Assembly (NCBI GenBank): GCA_030280995.1
Contig: JASXTE010000014.1
Coordinates: forward strand, 22,292,150-22,356,149
DNA: 64,000 nt
Direction: 5' to 3'
Source: Hemileia vastatrix
Taxonomy: Eukaryota > Basidiomycota > Pucciniomycetes > Pucciniales > Zaghouaniaceae
Shown piece after piece: positions 33,176 to 44,618 of the stretch. A program made the position numbers and the translations under genes. The notes beneath the pieces are model-generated. The model was not told where the DNA came from, did no database searches, and worked only from the letters and a program-made list of their open reading frames with translations. Each line of letters opens with the position of its first letter. The first letter of the stretch is position 1.

Positions 33176-34352
33176 TGTCAGTACAGTCTAGTATATAAGT
33201 ATGATATAATAGTTTTATTTTATGGTCCTACTACTTATTAATAAATGATTTAGTGATTAAACCTCAGGGGAAGACTAATAGAATAGTTATACTCAAATTA
33301 AACTCACAATACTTGGATTTAAATGCGTGCTAGTGGTGGAAAATAGAAGAATAAAATATAGTTATAGCTTTTATAAAGATAATATCAATTTATAAGGGCT
33401 TTATAATATATTTCTAAATGTTAATAATTGTAGTGTAGTGTTTATTTGAAGTGTAGTAATTGAATGATGATAATAAACCGTCAAAATCCCTCCTTACTTA
33501 TACCCAAATCCACTGGAGTGCACAGACCTTCAATCCAGATGATGTCACTGCTATCCCCGGCAATTACAGCACTGTGAGGGCCCATCACCTCCCCATGGCG
33601 TCCACTTCAAGCAGTTTCAACACCCAGACCTCCAGTAAGGACCCTCCATCACTATTAATAATAACACAGAGTCATACCATAAATAGAAAACCCAGATAAA
33701 AGCGGATACCATAAAGAAACAGGTAAAATAAAAGATCAAAAAGAGATTTAATGAAACTAAAAACATATAAAGGAAACAAATAAAATGTCCAAGCCCCCAA
33801 TAACACCCCCAAGCATCCACATTAACCCAAAAACATATTTCCAACCCATAAATCCGTGAATAACCATCCAAGGAAGTAATTTTAGTTGTCCAAACTGGGC
33901 GTATGCGCCTGATATAGGTGTCTATGCTTCTGTAGGCGTTGTGAGTCCACTGATTTCGTCCATATGACCTAAAATAAGCAGAAAAACAAAGGTTATAGGC
34001 TATTAAGGGGCTAAAACCCACTTATATACCTAAATATACATAATATACTGCATATTTCACTGAATATGAGATTTATGTATACATATAAGCTTATGTATGT
34101 CAATAATTACTTCATATCACTTAAGATAAGTATATTATGACTCCATTAACACCTTAATAAGTATTATTAGGCCATGGATAAGCTATTTAAACTATTATAA
34201 ATTATATAATAGAATAATAATTATATATATATATAATAAAATAATATATATTATTATTTTAACCTTATTTTTAAGATATAAGCTTAATCTAGTTAAGGTT
34301 ATCTTATTTTAAGCATAAGAAATACTCAGTCCTAAGGATATTTAGGCTGACA
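33176..34352 (-). repeat. Element C 5' LTR
   Basis: The 1,177-bp LTR is at the 5' end of the minus-strand element. Two bases downstream on that strand, TGGGGGTCTTTCC is a plausible primer-binding site. A similar TGGGAACCTTTCC follows the putative LTR end of element E at 53164. Confidence 0.92.
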
Positions 34353-35238
34353 GTTACTTGCTATTATTCATTGTCTTAAAAAATGGCCTTCTTTCCTTCT
34401 CAGTCTTAATACCCCTTTTCAAATTTTAATGGATCATAATTCTTTAAAATAATTTATGTCTTCCAAAGTCTTGAAGCCATTTCAAGCCAGATAGGCTGAG
34501 CTCTTACCTGAATTTTCTTCCACTATTACCTATTGTCCTGGGAAAAATTTTGTAGTTCCAGACATATTGTCACTTTGGGACAACGTTTACCCAGAGCGGG
34601 GGGGCATTTGCTAACAAGAACCCAGAAAATTTCAAATAATTTTTCAACAAATCAATGTTTTTGACTCATCAACTCAATATGATGATGACTCAAACATTTC
34701 AAAATCCACTATCCAACATTCAAGATGCTCAAGCTAAAGATAATTATTATGTGGGTATTAAAAACAAAACTCTCTTGAGGAAAGGGGACAAAAGATTCAG
34801 AATCAAATCAGGCCTATTAGTCTTTGAAGGTAGAGTAGTCATCCCCAATGATAAGGATATAAAATTATGTATTTTCAATAGTAGACATGATTCTCTTTTA
34901 GCTGGTCACTTTGGGGTTGATAAAGCCTACCAGTTAATAGCAAGAGATTTCTTCTGGCCAGGAATAACTAGAGAAATCAAGGCCTATATTAAAGCCTGTT
35001 ATGAATGTAATAGGAACAAGGTACCTCAACATAGGAAGTATGGGTTAATTCAACCGCTTCCAGTTCCCTCTAAACCTTAGGAATCAATTTCTATGAATTT
35101 CAATTCTCAATTACCTCCATCATATAATTTTGATAGTATACTAGTTATAGTTGATAGATTTCCTAAAATGTCTATTTTTATTAAAGCTGTTACTACTGAA
35201 ACAGCAGAGGATTTAGCAAAATTATTTCTAGAATACGT
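34353..35238 (+). pseudogene. Element B integrase, N-terminal part (second fragment)
   Basis: After the GTTAC duplication, B resumes with an RNase H end, then the integrase zinc finger (34655-35080: HDSLLAGHFG...CYECN) and the start of the catalytic core. The first catalytic Asp appears to be Asn (SMNFNSQLPPS). A stop precedes this motif. D interrupts it after LAKLFLEY at 35238. Confidence 0.82.
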
Positions 35239-36332
35239 TGTAGACAATCCTATAGTACTAGCTATAGGCCTTGACCAAGGGAGTTGGAGAAAAACCAGAG
35301 AGAAAATACCCTGTCCCTTTAGAAAAATAGAGTGAGATTTACTTGCTAAAGTAAGTTGGTTCCTGTTTTGCTAAAGCCCCCTTTTAAACACACTTGACTG
35401 CTTGATGAGCCAAGAAAGTAGTCCCCAGATAGACTACCAGACCAAAGAACTGAAATGTAGAACAAAGTCCACACCAGAGACAGCAAAGATACTTGATGTA
35501 GGCTGCAAATCCACACCAGAGACAGCAATAATACTTGCTATAGCTTGCAAGACTATAACAGAGAAAACAGTTGCCAAAGTTAAGTTAAATGAAGAACTTA
35601 CTTGCAAAAAACACAGCCAATTGTGGCCAGAAAACAGTGAAAACTGAGTGAGGAACAATGATATCACCTCCGGATGGTTGTATGATGATTAAGGTTGCCC
35701 CAAACTGTCTTATTCACTATGTACACACAGACCACTAACTAAGAGCCCATGCGCACCCACCAATCTGGCGCCTGTACCCACCAAATTGCATAAAAAAACC
35801 TCCTGGAGCGCTCCCCAACCTCCTAAAACAGAGGAGGGCAGGCCTCCCAACGTCGGAGAAGCCACCTGAAGCAGCCTGGCCTCCCTGAAGCCAGAAAACC
35901 AATAAAAACAATTAATCTACTTAGAAAAATTAGCTACAACTACTAAAACCTTTAAAACACGGAATTTCACTATAACAACATTGGGACATGAAATATAGAG
36001 AAAAATTAGCTCTATCCAATGGTACTAAGAACTTAACCCTAAGACTTAAGGTTAGCCCATAAAACACGAAAAACAAAATTAAACAGCAATCTTTTATAAA
36101 TGAAAAATGAGGAAATGACCCCTTAAAACTCAGAATATGAAAAATGTCTTCAAGACATAAAATATAGAGAAAAACCAGGGCTATCCAATGATAGTACCCA
36201 CATACCCGCAGACCCAACATCCACGGAATAAAACCAAAAAAATATCCTATTCCTTAACAGATGTCAATTAAGACATGCACAAACAGCGCCAAATCACACA
36301 ACAAAGGCCCCTGCCAATGTTGGAAGACCACA
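35239..36332 (-). repeat. Element D 3' LTR
   Basis: The 1,094-bp copy is about 99% identical to 47089-48182. The purine tract GGAGGGAGGA (minus strand, 36333-36342) directly precedes it, in the right place to prime plus-strand synthesis. Small open frames inside are duplicated in both LTRs and are not supported as genes. Confidence 0.93.
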
Positions 36333-36380
36333 TCCTCCCTCCAATTGAGAATTTCTGCATTCTTTCTTCACCCAAACACC

Positions 36381-37021
36381 ATGTTTAACCTTCTTCCCAA
36401 ATCTGCCTCTGAAATGGGTCCCTGCCAATACTGCATCGACAATAATTTAATCTGCACCATGACACCACCTGTCCATCCATACAGAACATCCTGCAATGTC
36501 TGCCAATCTAGAAAGAAGACCTGCCACAGACCTGGTCCACTTTCTTCTGCAACAGATTCACCTCCACCTCAACCTGGTCCTTCTTCTGCCAGCACCAAAA
36601 GATCTAGACCATCCATCCTGATACCCAGATTAATCAAAAAGCTCCACCCTTCCCAGAAGAGTGCCACAACCCATAAAACAACTAGTTCCCCCATCCCTGG
36701 TCCATCTGATGGTAAAGAACATTCATTTCTTCCTTCAACTTCAAAACTGATAACTTCTCAGTTCCTCCCTCTTCTGATAGTGATGATAACAATGTAGGAT
36801 CCATTGCACCACCAACACCAACGCACTTGCCCACTATCAAGGCCAAGTTCCAACAACACACATATCAACAGAAACAACTTCTGCTTCACTACTTCCAATC
36901 CACTCCTGCTAGAGATCCACAGGACATTGAGAACAGAAGACACCTCATTCACCAGTTCAAGGCTAATTCTGAACACTTCATTTCATCTCTTGATTCCCTC
37001 TGTAATTCCACTAGTACTTGA
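36381..37021 (+). pseudogene. Antisense zinc-cluster-like gene 1 of element D (frameshifted)
   Basis: The gene reads opposite to gag-pol. The start MFNLLPK lies 49 bp inside the LTR boundary. Residues 15-48 hold six cysteines spaced C-x2-C-x6-C-x12-C-x2-C-x6-C, which fits the fungal Zn(II)2Cys6 consensus. However, the basic run (CQSRKKTC) is in the second half, whereas Gal4-type clusters have it in the first. A Ser/Pro-rich linker follows. The first frame ends at 36797, but a better protein-like reading continues in another frame with acidic SSDSDDNN and the helical segment LPTIKAKFQQHTYQQKQLLL to the stop at 37021, implying one frameshift near 36740. The likely role is nucleic-acid binding; the function is unknown. 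Similar cysteine modules are known to me from basidiomycete transposon ORFs, but I could not search. Confidence 0.55.
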
Positions 37022-37079
37022 GTTTGATTCAGAAAGAAAAATTGACCACACCCTCTATAAGATGTAACCACAAAACAAC

Positions 37080-37570
37080 CCTCAGTTTTAAGTCTTGGGG
37101 GACCATCCTCATTTTATAGTCTTGGGGGACTCAAAAATCTAAATCATTAACCCAGAACCAGAGATCATCCACATTAAGACACAGAGAAAAAACTAACATT
37201 CTGGGGTAATTGTAAATAGAGCAGCTAGCCCATCAATTAACCCCAAACTTGCCTTTGCTAAATTTGGAGGCTCCCCCTGTGGATACCCTCCACCAATCTT
37301 TAAAAACCAATTCCAACAACAAAAACTTTTCCCTCAGTTTATAGTCTTGGGGGACTCACAACAGTGTTCAGTTTAAAGTCTTGACGGACTATCTTGATAA
37401 AATCTTGAAACCAGCCAGTTTAAAGTCTTGGAGGACTAACAGAAGCCAGATTTCAGTTTAAAGTCTTGATGGACTGACTTGATACCATAGCTTTTCAGTT
37501 TAGAGTCTTGATGGACTGTCTTGATAACATAGCTTTTTCAGTTTAGAGTCTTGATGGACTGATGGAATTT
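37080..37570. repeat. Minisatellite of CAGTTTAAAGTCTTGATGGACT-type units
   Basis: At least eight direct copies of a 20-22-bp motif with the core TTTA(A/G)AGTCTTG(A/G)(T/G)GGACT lie between the two antisense genes. Single copies with TCATAG in place of TCTTGA recur in the tails of D (about 39960, 40240) and A (about 14925, 15180). A diverged GGGGTAATTG hairpin is at 37203. Confidence 0.75.
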
Positions 37571-37711
37571 TGCATAAAATGGACGCAGCCAATTTCATGC
37601 AGCACACCTCTACAGCCAACCTGCTGAACTTCCACCTTTACTTCATCATCTACCCATCACTGACAAAAATCTCTTCCTATCCCTTTTCATCATCTTTTCT
37701 CAAAACAGATC

Positions 37712-39263
37712 ATGGCTGGATCTCCTGATGTTAACCCTTCTACTCTACCTTGCTTCACTGCTCCCAAGGACTATGCCTGCAAACAGTGCATCCACATGTG
37801 CAGACCTTGCACATTCACTCTTCCAAATCCTGAATCCAAATTCTACAACAGGGCTTGTGACTCTTGCTATTCCAAAAAGAAAAGATGTGACAGAGACGCC
37901 AACTACCCTATTCCTCCGCCTTCTCCTTCTCACAAATATATCTCCAGATCCCCTACCAGATCCCCAGAGCTTGGTCCTTCCTCTTCCTCTCTATCTTCTG
38001 CTCCTTCCAGAAGATCCAGAAGCTCAGCTTCCCGCACTCTTCCCAAAAGACCAGCCTTAGCCTCACAGGAAACTGCTTTTATCTCCACCAAATTAGCTCC
38101 AAAAGCTTCAAGATCAACTCCCAGGCTTCTAGACCACATCCAGGCGGCCCGCCTGCCTCACCAAGCAGTGAAAATCAGGGCCAAAACCTCCAAAAACGGC
38201 CAGAAAACAGCCAAATTCATTCAGACAACAACAACAACTCAACCCAACTACCTTCTACTGCTCCCAGAGCAATGCAATCCACCCTTCCAAAGTCCAAAAG
38301 CACCAAAATCTCCCAGATTTCTAAGAGACCTGCCAGAGAACCCCAAAAAGAAACCAGAACACCACACACTGCTCCACAACAACAACTTTGTCCCCAACTA
38401 AGACAAAGAAACTACACCTCTCCTCTGTCAGCCAACTACTCTTATGACAGTTACATCTCTTCTAAATCTCCATCCAGGAGAGAGCAGTCTGCTTCAAAAT
38501 CCCCCTCTCCTGCTCCATCCTTTAACAACCCTGGTACTTCATCACCAGCACCTCCTCCAGCTGAATCCAACAGAAATAACAACCACAACAACAACAACAA
38601 TCTCACTGCTCCAACTAGGCCCCAGGAACATCAGCATCCCAGTTCACCTTCTCAGAATCCTTCAGAGGAAGACCATGAGAATCCATATCTTTCCCTAGTT
38701 GATCCACCCACTATGACCATTACAAAATTGTCAGAGATCCAAATCCCAGCTGCTTACAGATTTGATGAGCTTCCAATCTGTAAGTACCAAATTAATTATC
38801 CCATTTCTTCAACAAAAATAATTACTGATCCAATTCTTCTTGTCTAGTTGGCACCCCTCCTCCTGAATCTATTATTGGAGTTGGCCAACCTCTTGAAGCT
38901 TCTTTGACCCTGGATTATGGAGACATGAAGAAAAACCTAAGCACCATGTGTTCCAACATGCTAAAAGCCTTTGCCCTCCATGGACCTTTGAATGACTTTG
39001 AAAAATCCCTGAGAAAGTGCCTGTTGGACGACCACTGGAAAATGTCTAGGATCATTAAACACACCCTCCAGCACTTCATTCCTGCCTCTTCTTCTTCCTC
39101 CTCTGAACTTCCCTCTAATCCAATTCCTGACCATTACAATCCCTATAATCTCTCCAGCAGGATGCACTTCAAAGAACACAGTGCTACCCACAATCCCAAC
39201 AAAAAACAAAAATTTCATCACAATCCAGACCAGCCTCCAGAAGCTTCATCATCCAGACAATGA
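37712..39263 (+). pseudogene. Antisense zinc-cluster-like gene 2 of element D (one frameshift)
   Basis: It starts at MAGSPDV. Six key cysteines are spaced C-x2-C-x6-C-x15-C-x2-C-x6-C (CKQC...C...ACDSCYSKKKRC). The second half looks like the DNA-contacting half of Gal4-type clusters, so the order seems swapped. A long Ser/Pro/Arg-rich linker follows, then Asn repeats. Reading moves from the first frame (to 38401) into the frame open to 38847, so one indel is likely near 38100-38170. An intron at about 38780-38847 (GTAAGT...CTTGTCTAG) joins FDELPI to GTPPPESIIGVGQPLE. The C-terminal helical region MKKNLSTMCSNMLKAFALHG ends at 39263. It is antisense to gag-pol, in the same orientation as gene 1 and of similar design. 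It could be a regulator, a nucleocapsid-like factor or a captured host gene. Confidence 0.58.
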
Positions 39264-39419
39264 GCTCCTGCAAAAAAGTTTAGAAACATAATAATAATAT
39301 AAAACAATTAATAAAAATAATTTCAAATTTTTTTTTTTTTTGATGATAATAACATATTAAAATCAAAAATTTATAAATAAAATGAAATAAAATAAAATAT
39401 AAAAAATTATACACATCGT

Positions 39420-40430
39420 ATCCCCCAGCCAATTGATGAGCTGATCCCCTGATACCTTACCGACATCCAAGTGCACCTTGATGTGGATACATAATTAATT
39501 CTTTTAAATGGTTAACAGAAAACAAAATTCAAAAAATTTAGAAATTCAGAAGATAATAAAAATAATGAAACACAGAAACACATGAAATAAATAATAAATA
39601 AAAATAAAATAGCATTGCCCGGCCAATTGATGAGCCTTTCCCCACCAATGCTTGCCCACATCCAGGTGACCCTGATGTGGTAAAAACCTATATTTTTGAT
39701 TTTATATTTTTAAACAACCCCCATAAAAAATTAAAAGAAAAAAAGAGAAATAAAAAAATAATCTAAAACTGCTATTTAGCAAAAACATAACTGCAAAATC
39801 AAAGACAATCCAGCTCCATAGATGGTCCAATAAGGGAAAGTCTGATCCATAGAAATGATCACTGGGTGGGCTCCCTCCAATAAGTAAAAATGATGGGAGA
39901 CCACCAGTGATCCACCACCAATCCAAAAGAACCAAAGATAAAGAAGCCAGTCCCAAACCAGTTTAAAGTCATAGTGGACTTGAACCCTGAATAATAAACA
40001 ACAGAACTAGAATTCAACTAGGAAAAACAAAGACTTGAAACAGACATTCTGGGGTAACTGTTCTACAGAGCAGCCAGCTCATCAGTTACCCCCACACTTG
40101 CCACAATAAATTCTAGAAGCCCCCCCTGGGTACCTTCTAACCAAAAAAAAAAAAAAAAAAAAAAAACACAAAATCCAACACAATAAAGCAAAACCAATAA
40201 AAGTGAAGAGTCCGACACTTGAAAACCAAAGGAATTTCCAGTTTAAAGTCATAGAGGACTAAAACCTGTGAAAAGAAACCAATACTAGGGTTCAACTAAA
40301 TTAAGAAAAAGGCTTGGAAACAGACAATCTGGGGTAACTGTTGATAGAGCAGCCAGCCCATCAGTCACCCCTACACTTGCCAAGATCAAATCTAGAAGCC
40401 CCACCCATGGGTACCTTCTAACAAAAAGTT
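39420..40430. repeat. Structured repeat tail of element D
   Basis: It holds two CCAATTGATGAGC blocks (39432, 39624) with CACATCCAGG...TGATGTGG hairpins, and two longer blocks each holding CAGTTTAAAGTCATAG, a GGGGTAACTG...CAGTTACCCC hairpin (40051-40092 and, with one mismatch, 40331-40371), and TCTAGAAGCCCC. The layout is kept in A. An A23-class homopolymer sits near 40145. Confidence 0.75.
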
Positions 40431-43400
40431 TCCAACACAAAAGTTGCTCTGCAACACCACAAAATTCCAAAATAAAAAAGAACGTTCCATAGTTTATCCT
40501 CATTGCAGAGTCAATCTTCTTCATGCCTAGTGCCTCTGGGATAAACCTCTTCACTTGGTCTGCAGCCACCCTCTTTTTCAAGACTGCACCATCCAACTCT
40601 TCCAAAACATAAGAACCTCCAGACGCCTGAGTTCTGACTCTGTAAGGTCCATTCCATCTGTCAGCAAACATTTTCCCCCACTGACTCTCCAAACTTCTAT
40701 TATACACCAAAACCAAACAACCAGGTTTCAAGGGATTCCTGAGTCTATGAGCCAACTTCTTGTCCCAGTATCTGACTTATTGATTCCTAATTTTTCATCA
40801 TTCTAGAGTATGCCTTCTCCTGACATTCCTCTCTACATTCCAACTGTTGCATCCTGGCACAGAGCAAATCTTCTGTTGAGTGCACATCATCCCAATCAAT
40901 TCCAAGATAAGAGACAGCTTCCAAGTCCACTGGTAGAATGGCTTTCTGACAAAACATTAACTCATAGGGAGAATAGCCAGTTGTCCTCTTCACAGTGATC
41001 CTATCAGCAAATAACACCAAGGGTAAATAATGCCTCCACTTTTTGGCACTATCTCTGCACATCTTCACCAAAGCATTCTTTATAACTTGATGGCCTCTTT
41101 CAACCATGCCTTCAGCTTCAGGATAATACGGTGTAGCCACTCTAACTTTAGAACCAACACTAGCCACAGCTTCTTTAAATTCAGCCCCAAACTCTGGCCC
41201 GCCATCAACAGTCACCAACTTCATCAACCCATACCTATAAATCCACTCCTTCTTCAAAAACTCTGCCACATTCTTGGCATTCAAATTAACCAGAGGCACT
41301 GCCTCAACCCAACCAGACAAATCATCCCTAGCAACAATAAAGTATTTATACCTGCCCTCTTTAATATGGACAGCATCCAGACTGACCCTTCCAAAAACAG
41401 TTGATTCACCAGTAGCATGGCCAACCTCTTTAGGTTTCAAGTGACTTCTTCTTTGACATTCTTCACAAGATTGAACCCAACCCTGCACAGCCAACTTCAT
41501 ATCTGGCCACCAAAATCTGTCTGCTACTCTTCTATAAGTCTCCCCAAAGCCTCTATGACCAAGGTCTTCATGCAAAGACTTCAAAACCAATTCTTGACCT
41601 TTCTTCTGAGTCACCAACACTTGAGGATTTGGATGTCTACTCCTCATCAACCGCCTTCCTGACACATAAAATCCAGGACTCTTCTTCTTGATTTCCAACC
41701 AAGTATCATCATCACAACTATCTGGCCTCTCCAAGGTCAACAGATATTCCACCAAAATAAAATAAAACCCAGACAGACCCCAGGTTTCATCTTCAAAATC
41801 CAACAAAACAACATCCGAGGATACAATTCTGTCACCAAAATCACCAGTATGAACATGAGCCAATTGAGCAGACCAACCAGGACACCAATCCTTAAATTTT
41901 GGCACGTCCTTCTTTTTCCACTGAAACTTGTGAGAATCCAGTTCACTAACAAAAACACCCTTTTCCAATTTTGAGCTGTCCCAAACAACAACTCCATCTC
42001 ATCAACAAAAACATCCTGATCACCAGAATCAAGATCAGATCCAGCCAGTTTAGCCTCTTGGGGGAGGTCAGAGAAATCTTCGGAACCCTTTGTGCTGTCC
42101 CTAACCACTGGAACATCCTCATCAAACTCTTCAGCCTCAGAATCTTCATCTGTAGGTGGCCTCCTTGATAATCCATCAGGCATAGTAAAAGTTTTACCTG
42201 GTTTGTGTACCAGGTCAAAAGAAAAATGTTGAATAAATGCCACCCACCTAGTCATTGGACAACAAAACCATCTGTAGCTTCTTTAAAATTTTAGCCACAC
42301 CACACAATTCCAACTTAGGTTGAGAATACCTAGATTCCACCTCATTAAACACCACAGACTCATATCTTACTGGCCTGACCCTCCCAGTCTTATCCTCCTG
42401 AGACAAAACAGCACCAGCAGCAATATAACTTGAGTCCACTGCCAGATATATTTTTCCAGCACCAACACCATAATCCAACTTGTGAAGAACAATATCTTCA
42501 CCAACAACCTTTTTCAACTTCTGAAAAGCCTCTTCACACTCTTCAGTCCATTCCCAATCTGCATCTTTTCTGGTCAACCTCCTTAAAGGTGAAGCCAACA
42601 AAGAAAAATCCTTAATAAAAATCCTGACATATACACATACACCCAAAAATCCCCTGACTTCAGTAGTATTTTCAGGCCTTGGCCATGACTGGATTTTATT
42701 AATCTTCTTCTTCGCCATAATCCTTCCCTCTTTACATACCACATGACCCAGAATTTCCAAATCAGGAACACAACAACAAAATTTTGACCCTGAAATGGTC
42801 AAACCAGCCTCTTCAATCCTAAACAACACTCTCTCTAGAGTTATTGCATATTCCCACACAAACCTCCTTATGCCAGGGTTCTCCGCTAACACCTCATTAC
42901 CATAATCAGTGGATGGTCCTTTAATTCCACAATCATCAATAAAAATACCAGCATGAGTAGGAACCTCATCCTGCAAAATCCAAGCCATCTGTGCTTGATA
43001 AACTGCCACTGAATTAGTTGCTCCTTGAGGAAACCTAGTGAGCTGAAATCTTCCCAAAGGAGTCTCAAAAGTTGTGAGAGGCCTTGAATCCGTATGGAGT
43101 TCTCTCTCATCATAACCACCCATAATATCACCCAAACCATAGCACACCCTTCCAGAAAAAGCTTCAACGAAATCTTCTGCATTTGGTGGCATACCAGCAT
43201 CCTTGATAGTGACTCTATTCAAGGCTCTAAGATCATGAACCACCCTAAACTTTCCATTCTGCTTTTTTACGCAGAAACCGGACTTGAGTAGCTGGAAGTT
43301 GATTGTTCGTATAACCCAGTCCTGACTCTTTCCCTAACAATCTCTACAAAATCCTCTCTAATAGCGGCTGGAATCGGAATAGGTTTGATTTGCCAAGGTT

Positions 43401-44157
43401 CATGACAAACTACAGGAATCAAGTAAGGTTCCCCATAAGAGTGCTTCAATACACCCCTTTCCTCCTCAACAAACGCCACAGCTTTTTCTCTTAGCACAAT
43501 AACGTGCAACAACAACTTCTTTTCTTCTTCAGACAACCACCCATCAGGACCAAAATTAACAACTTTCAATCTTTCCACAGTCACCCTAGCCGTCTCTACA
43601 AATTCTGGAGGATTCTTTACCAAAGGAGTACAGTAAAGATCTCTTGAAAAAGGAGGTCTCTTCAAGGGCGGATTCAAACCCACAGGCATAGGCTCATTGA
43701 CAGGCCTAATCTTCTGCGCTACCTTCTTATACTTTGCCGCTCCACCTTCAACTTGAGGGATCTTCAGAAATTCTTCATCACCAGACCTGGAACAAAAACC
43801 AAGGGTTTCTCCATTGCTCACATGTGTGGCCAATGTAATGTTTTTGAAAGGTGTAGAAGAAACCCTAGCGGTGCACAATTGGGAGGACTTACTTTTAATC
43901 ACCAATCTCACCACTCCAAAACTTTTCCGCAATTCCACATCTTCATCCTCACTTCCAACTTCCAAATCTTCAAATCTTGATTCATCTTCTGAATCACGTC
44001 TTGTGAAATTGTGCAGTTTATCCTCATGCTGGAGGCCCAAAAATTGATCTTGATGATCTTCTTTCTTCAAAATTCTCTGCAGTTTAACCTCGTGCTGGAG
44101 GCCCAAAAATAGATCTTGACGATCTTCACAAAAATATTTTGCATCATCTTTCTTCAT
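40285..44157 (-). pseudogene. Element D pol: RT, RNase H, integrase (broken)
   Basis: The pieces on the minus strand start with an acidic linker with two FLGLQHE repeats and RT start (44157-43267), frameshifted near 43290. RT continues at 43243-42248 with active-site FIDD and RNase H start YLAVDSSYIAAGA. A deletion of about 80 bp at 42255, relative to A, removes part of RNase H. The RNase H end and linker follow. Integrase (41968-40787) has a complete zinc finger (HEDLGHRGF...SCEECQ), LDAVHI, VDGGPEF and EGMVERGH. A GPY module (DRWNGPYRVR) lies at 40755-40285. No chromodomain is present. Integrase alone looks intact. Confidence 0.87.
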
Positions 44158-44380
44158 TATCTTCAGATTTATTTCTTGATTTTCATGAATTATCTTGAAA
44201 TTTTTATCTTCTTTTCTTGAGTTTTCTTATGACCTACAAAAATAACCAGGGGTTTCCCCAATGCTCACAGGTGTGGCCCAGGTAATGTTTTTGAAAGGTG
44301 TAGAAGAAACCACAGTGGTGCACAATTGGGAGGACTTACTTTTAGACCCCAATCTCACCGTCCCAAAGCTTTTCCACATA
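43810..44380. repeat. About 110-bp direct repeat at the start of pol in D
   Basis: The segment CTCACATGTGTGGCCAATGT... through GGTGCACAATTGGGAGGACT to CTTTTCCGCA occurs at about 43815-43930 and again at about 44265-44375. Element A has the same duplication (about 18850-18965 and 19290-19400), so it predates the split of the two copies. Confidence 0.7.
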
Positions 44381-44618
44381 TCTTTCAATAAAGATATATA
44401 ACCAATCTTCTTCCTTGAACTTGAATTAAAAATAATTAAGAATCTTGAGAGAGAACAGAGACTTAATAAAAAACTTGATGAATACTTGCAAAGAAGAGAA
44501 ACATTAAAAAGAGAAAGTTAAAAATCCACTTGGTATATCTCCAAGGGAGCTGACCTACTACAACCTGGGATTTCCGCATCTTGGGGAGAGGTTGTAGCAC
44601 TAGGGTGATCAGCCCTAA

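Larger units (their letters stand above)
25510..34352 (-). mobile_element. Ty3/gypsy chromodomain retrotransposon C, full length
   Basis: The 8,843-bp element has 1,177-bp LTRs at 25510-26686 and 33176-34352 (TGTCAG...CTGACA), flanked by a 5-bp GTTAC duplication (25505-25509 and 34353-34357). It is read on the minus strand with one intact gag-pol frame. By eye the LTRs differ at one position (26230 T versus 33896-33897 C), so insertion was very recent. It interrupts element B between RNase H and integrase. It is the best candidate in the window for an active element. Confidence 0.93.

Noticed and set aside
35346..36220. Small frames in the D LTR, repeated at 47196-48070
   Set aside because: They are duplicated with the LTR and overlap on both strands; no support for translation.
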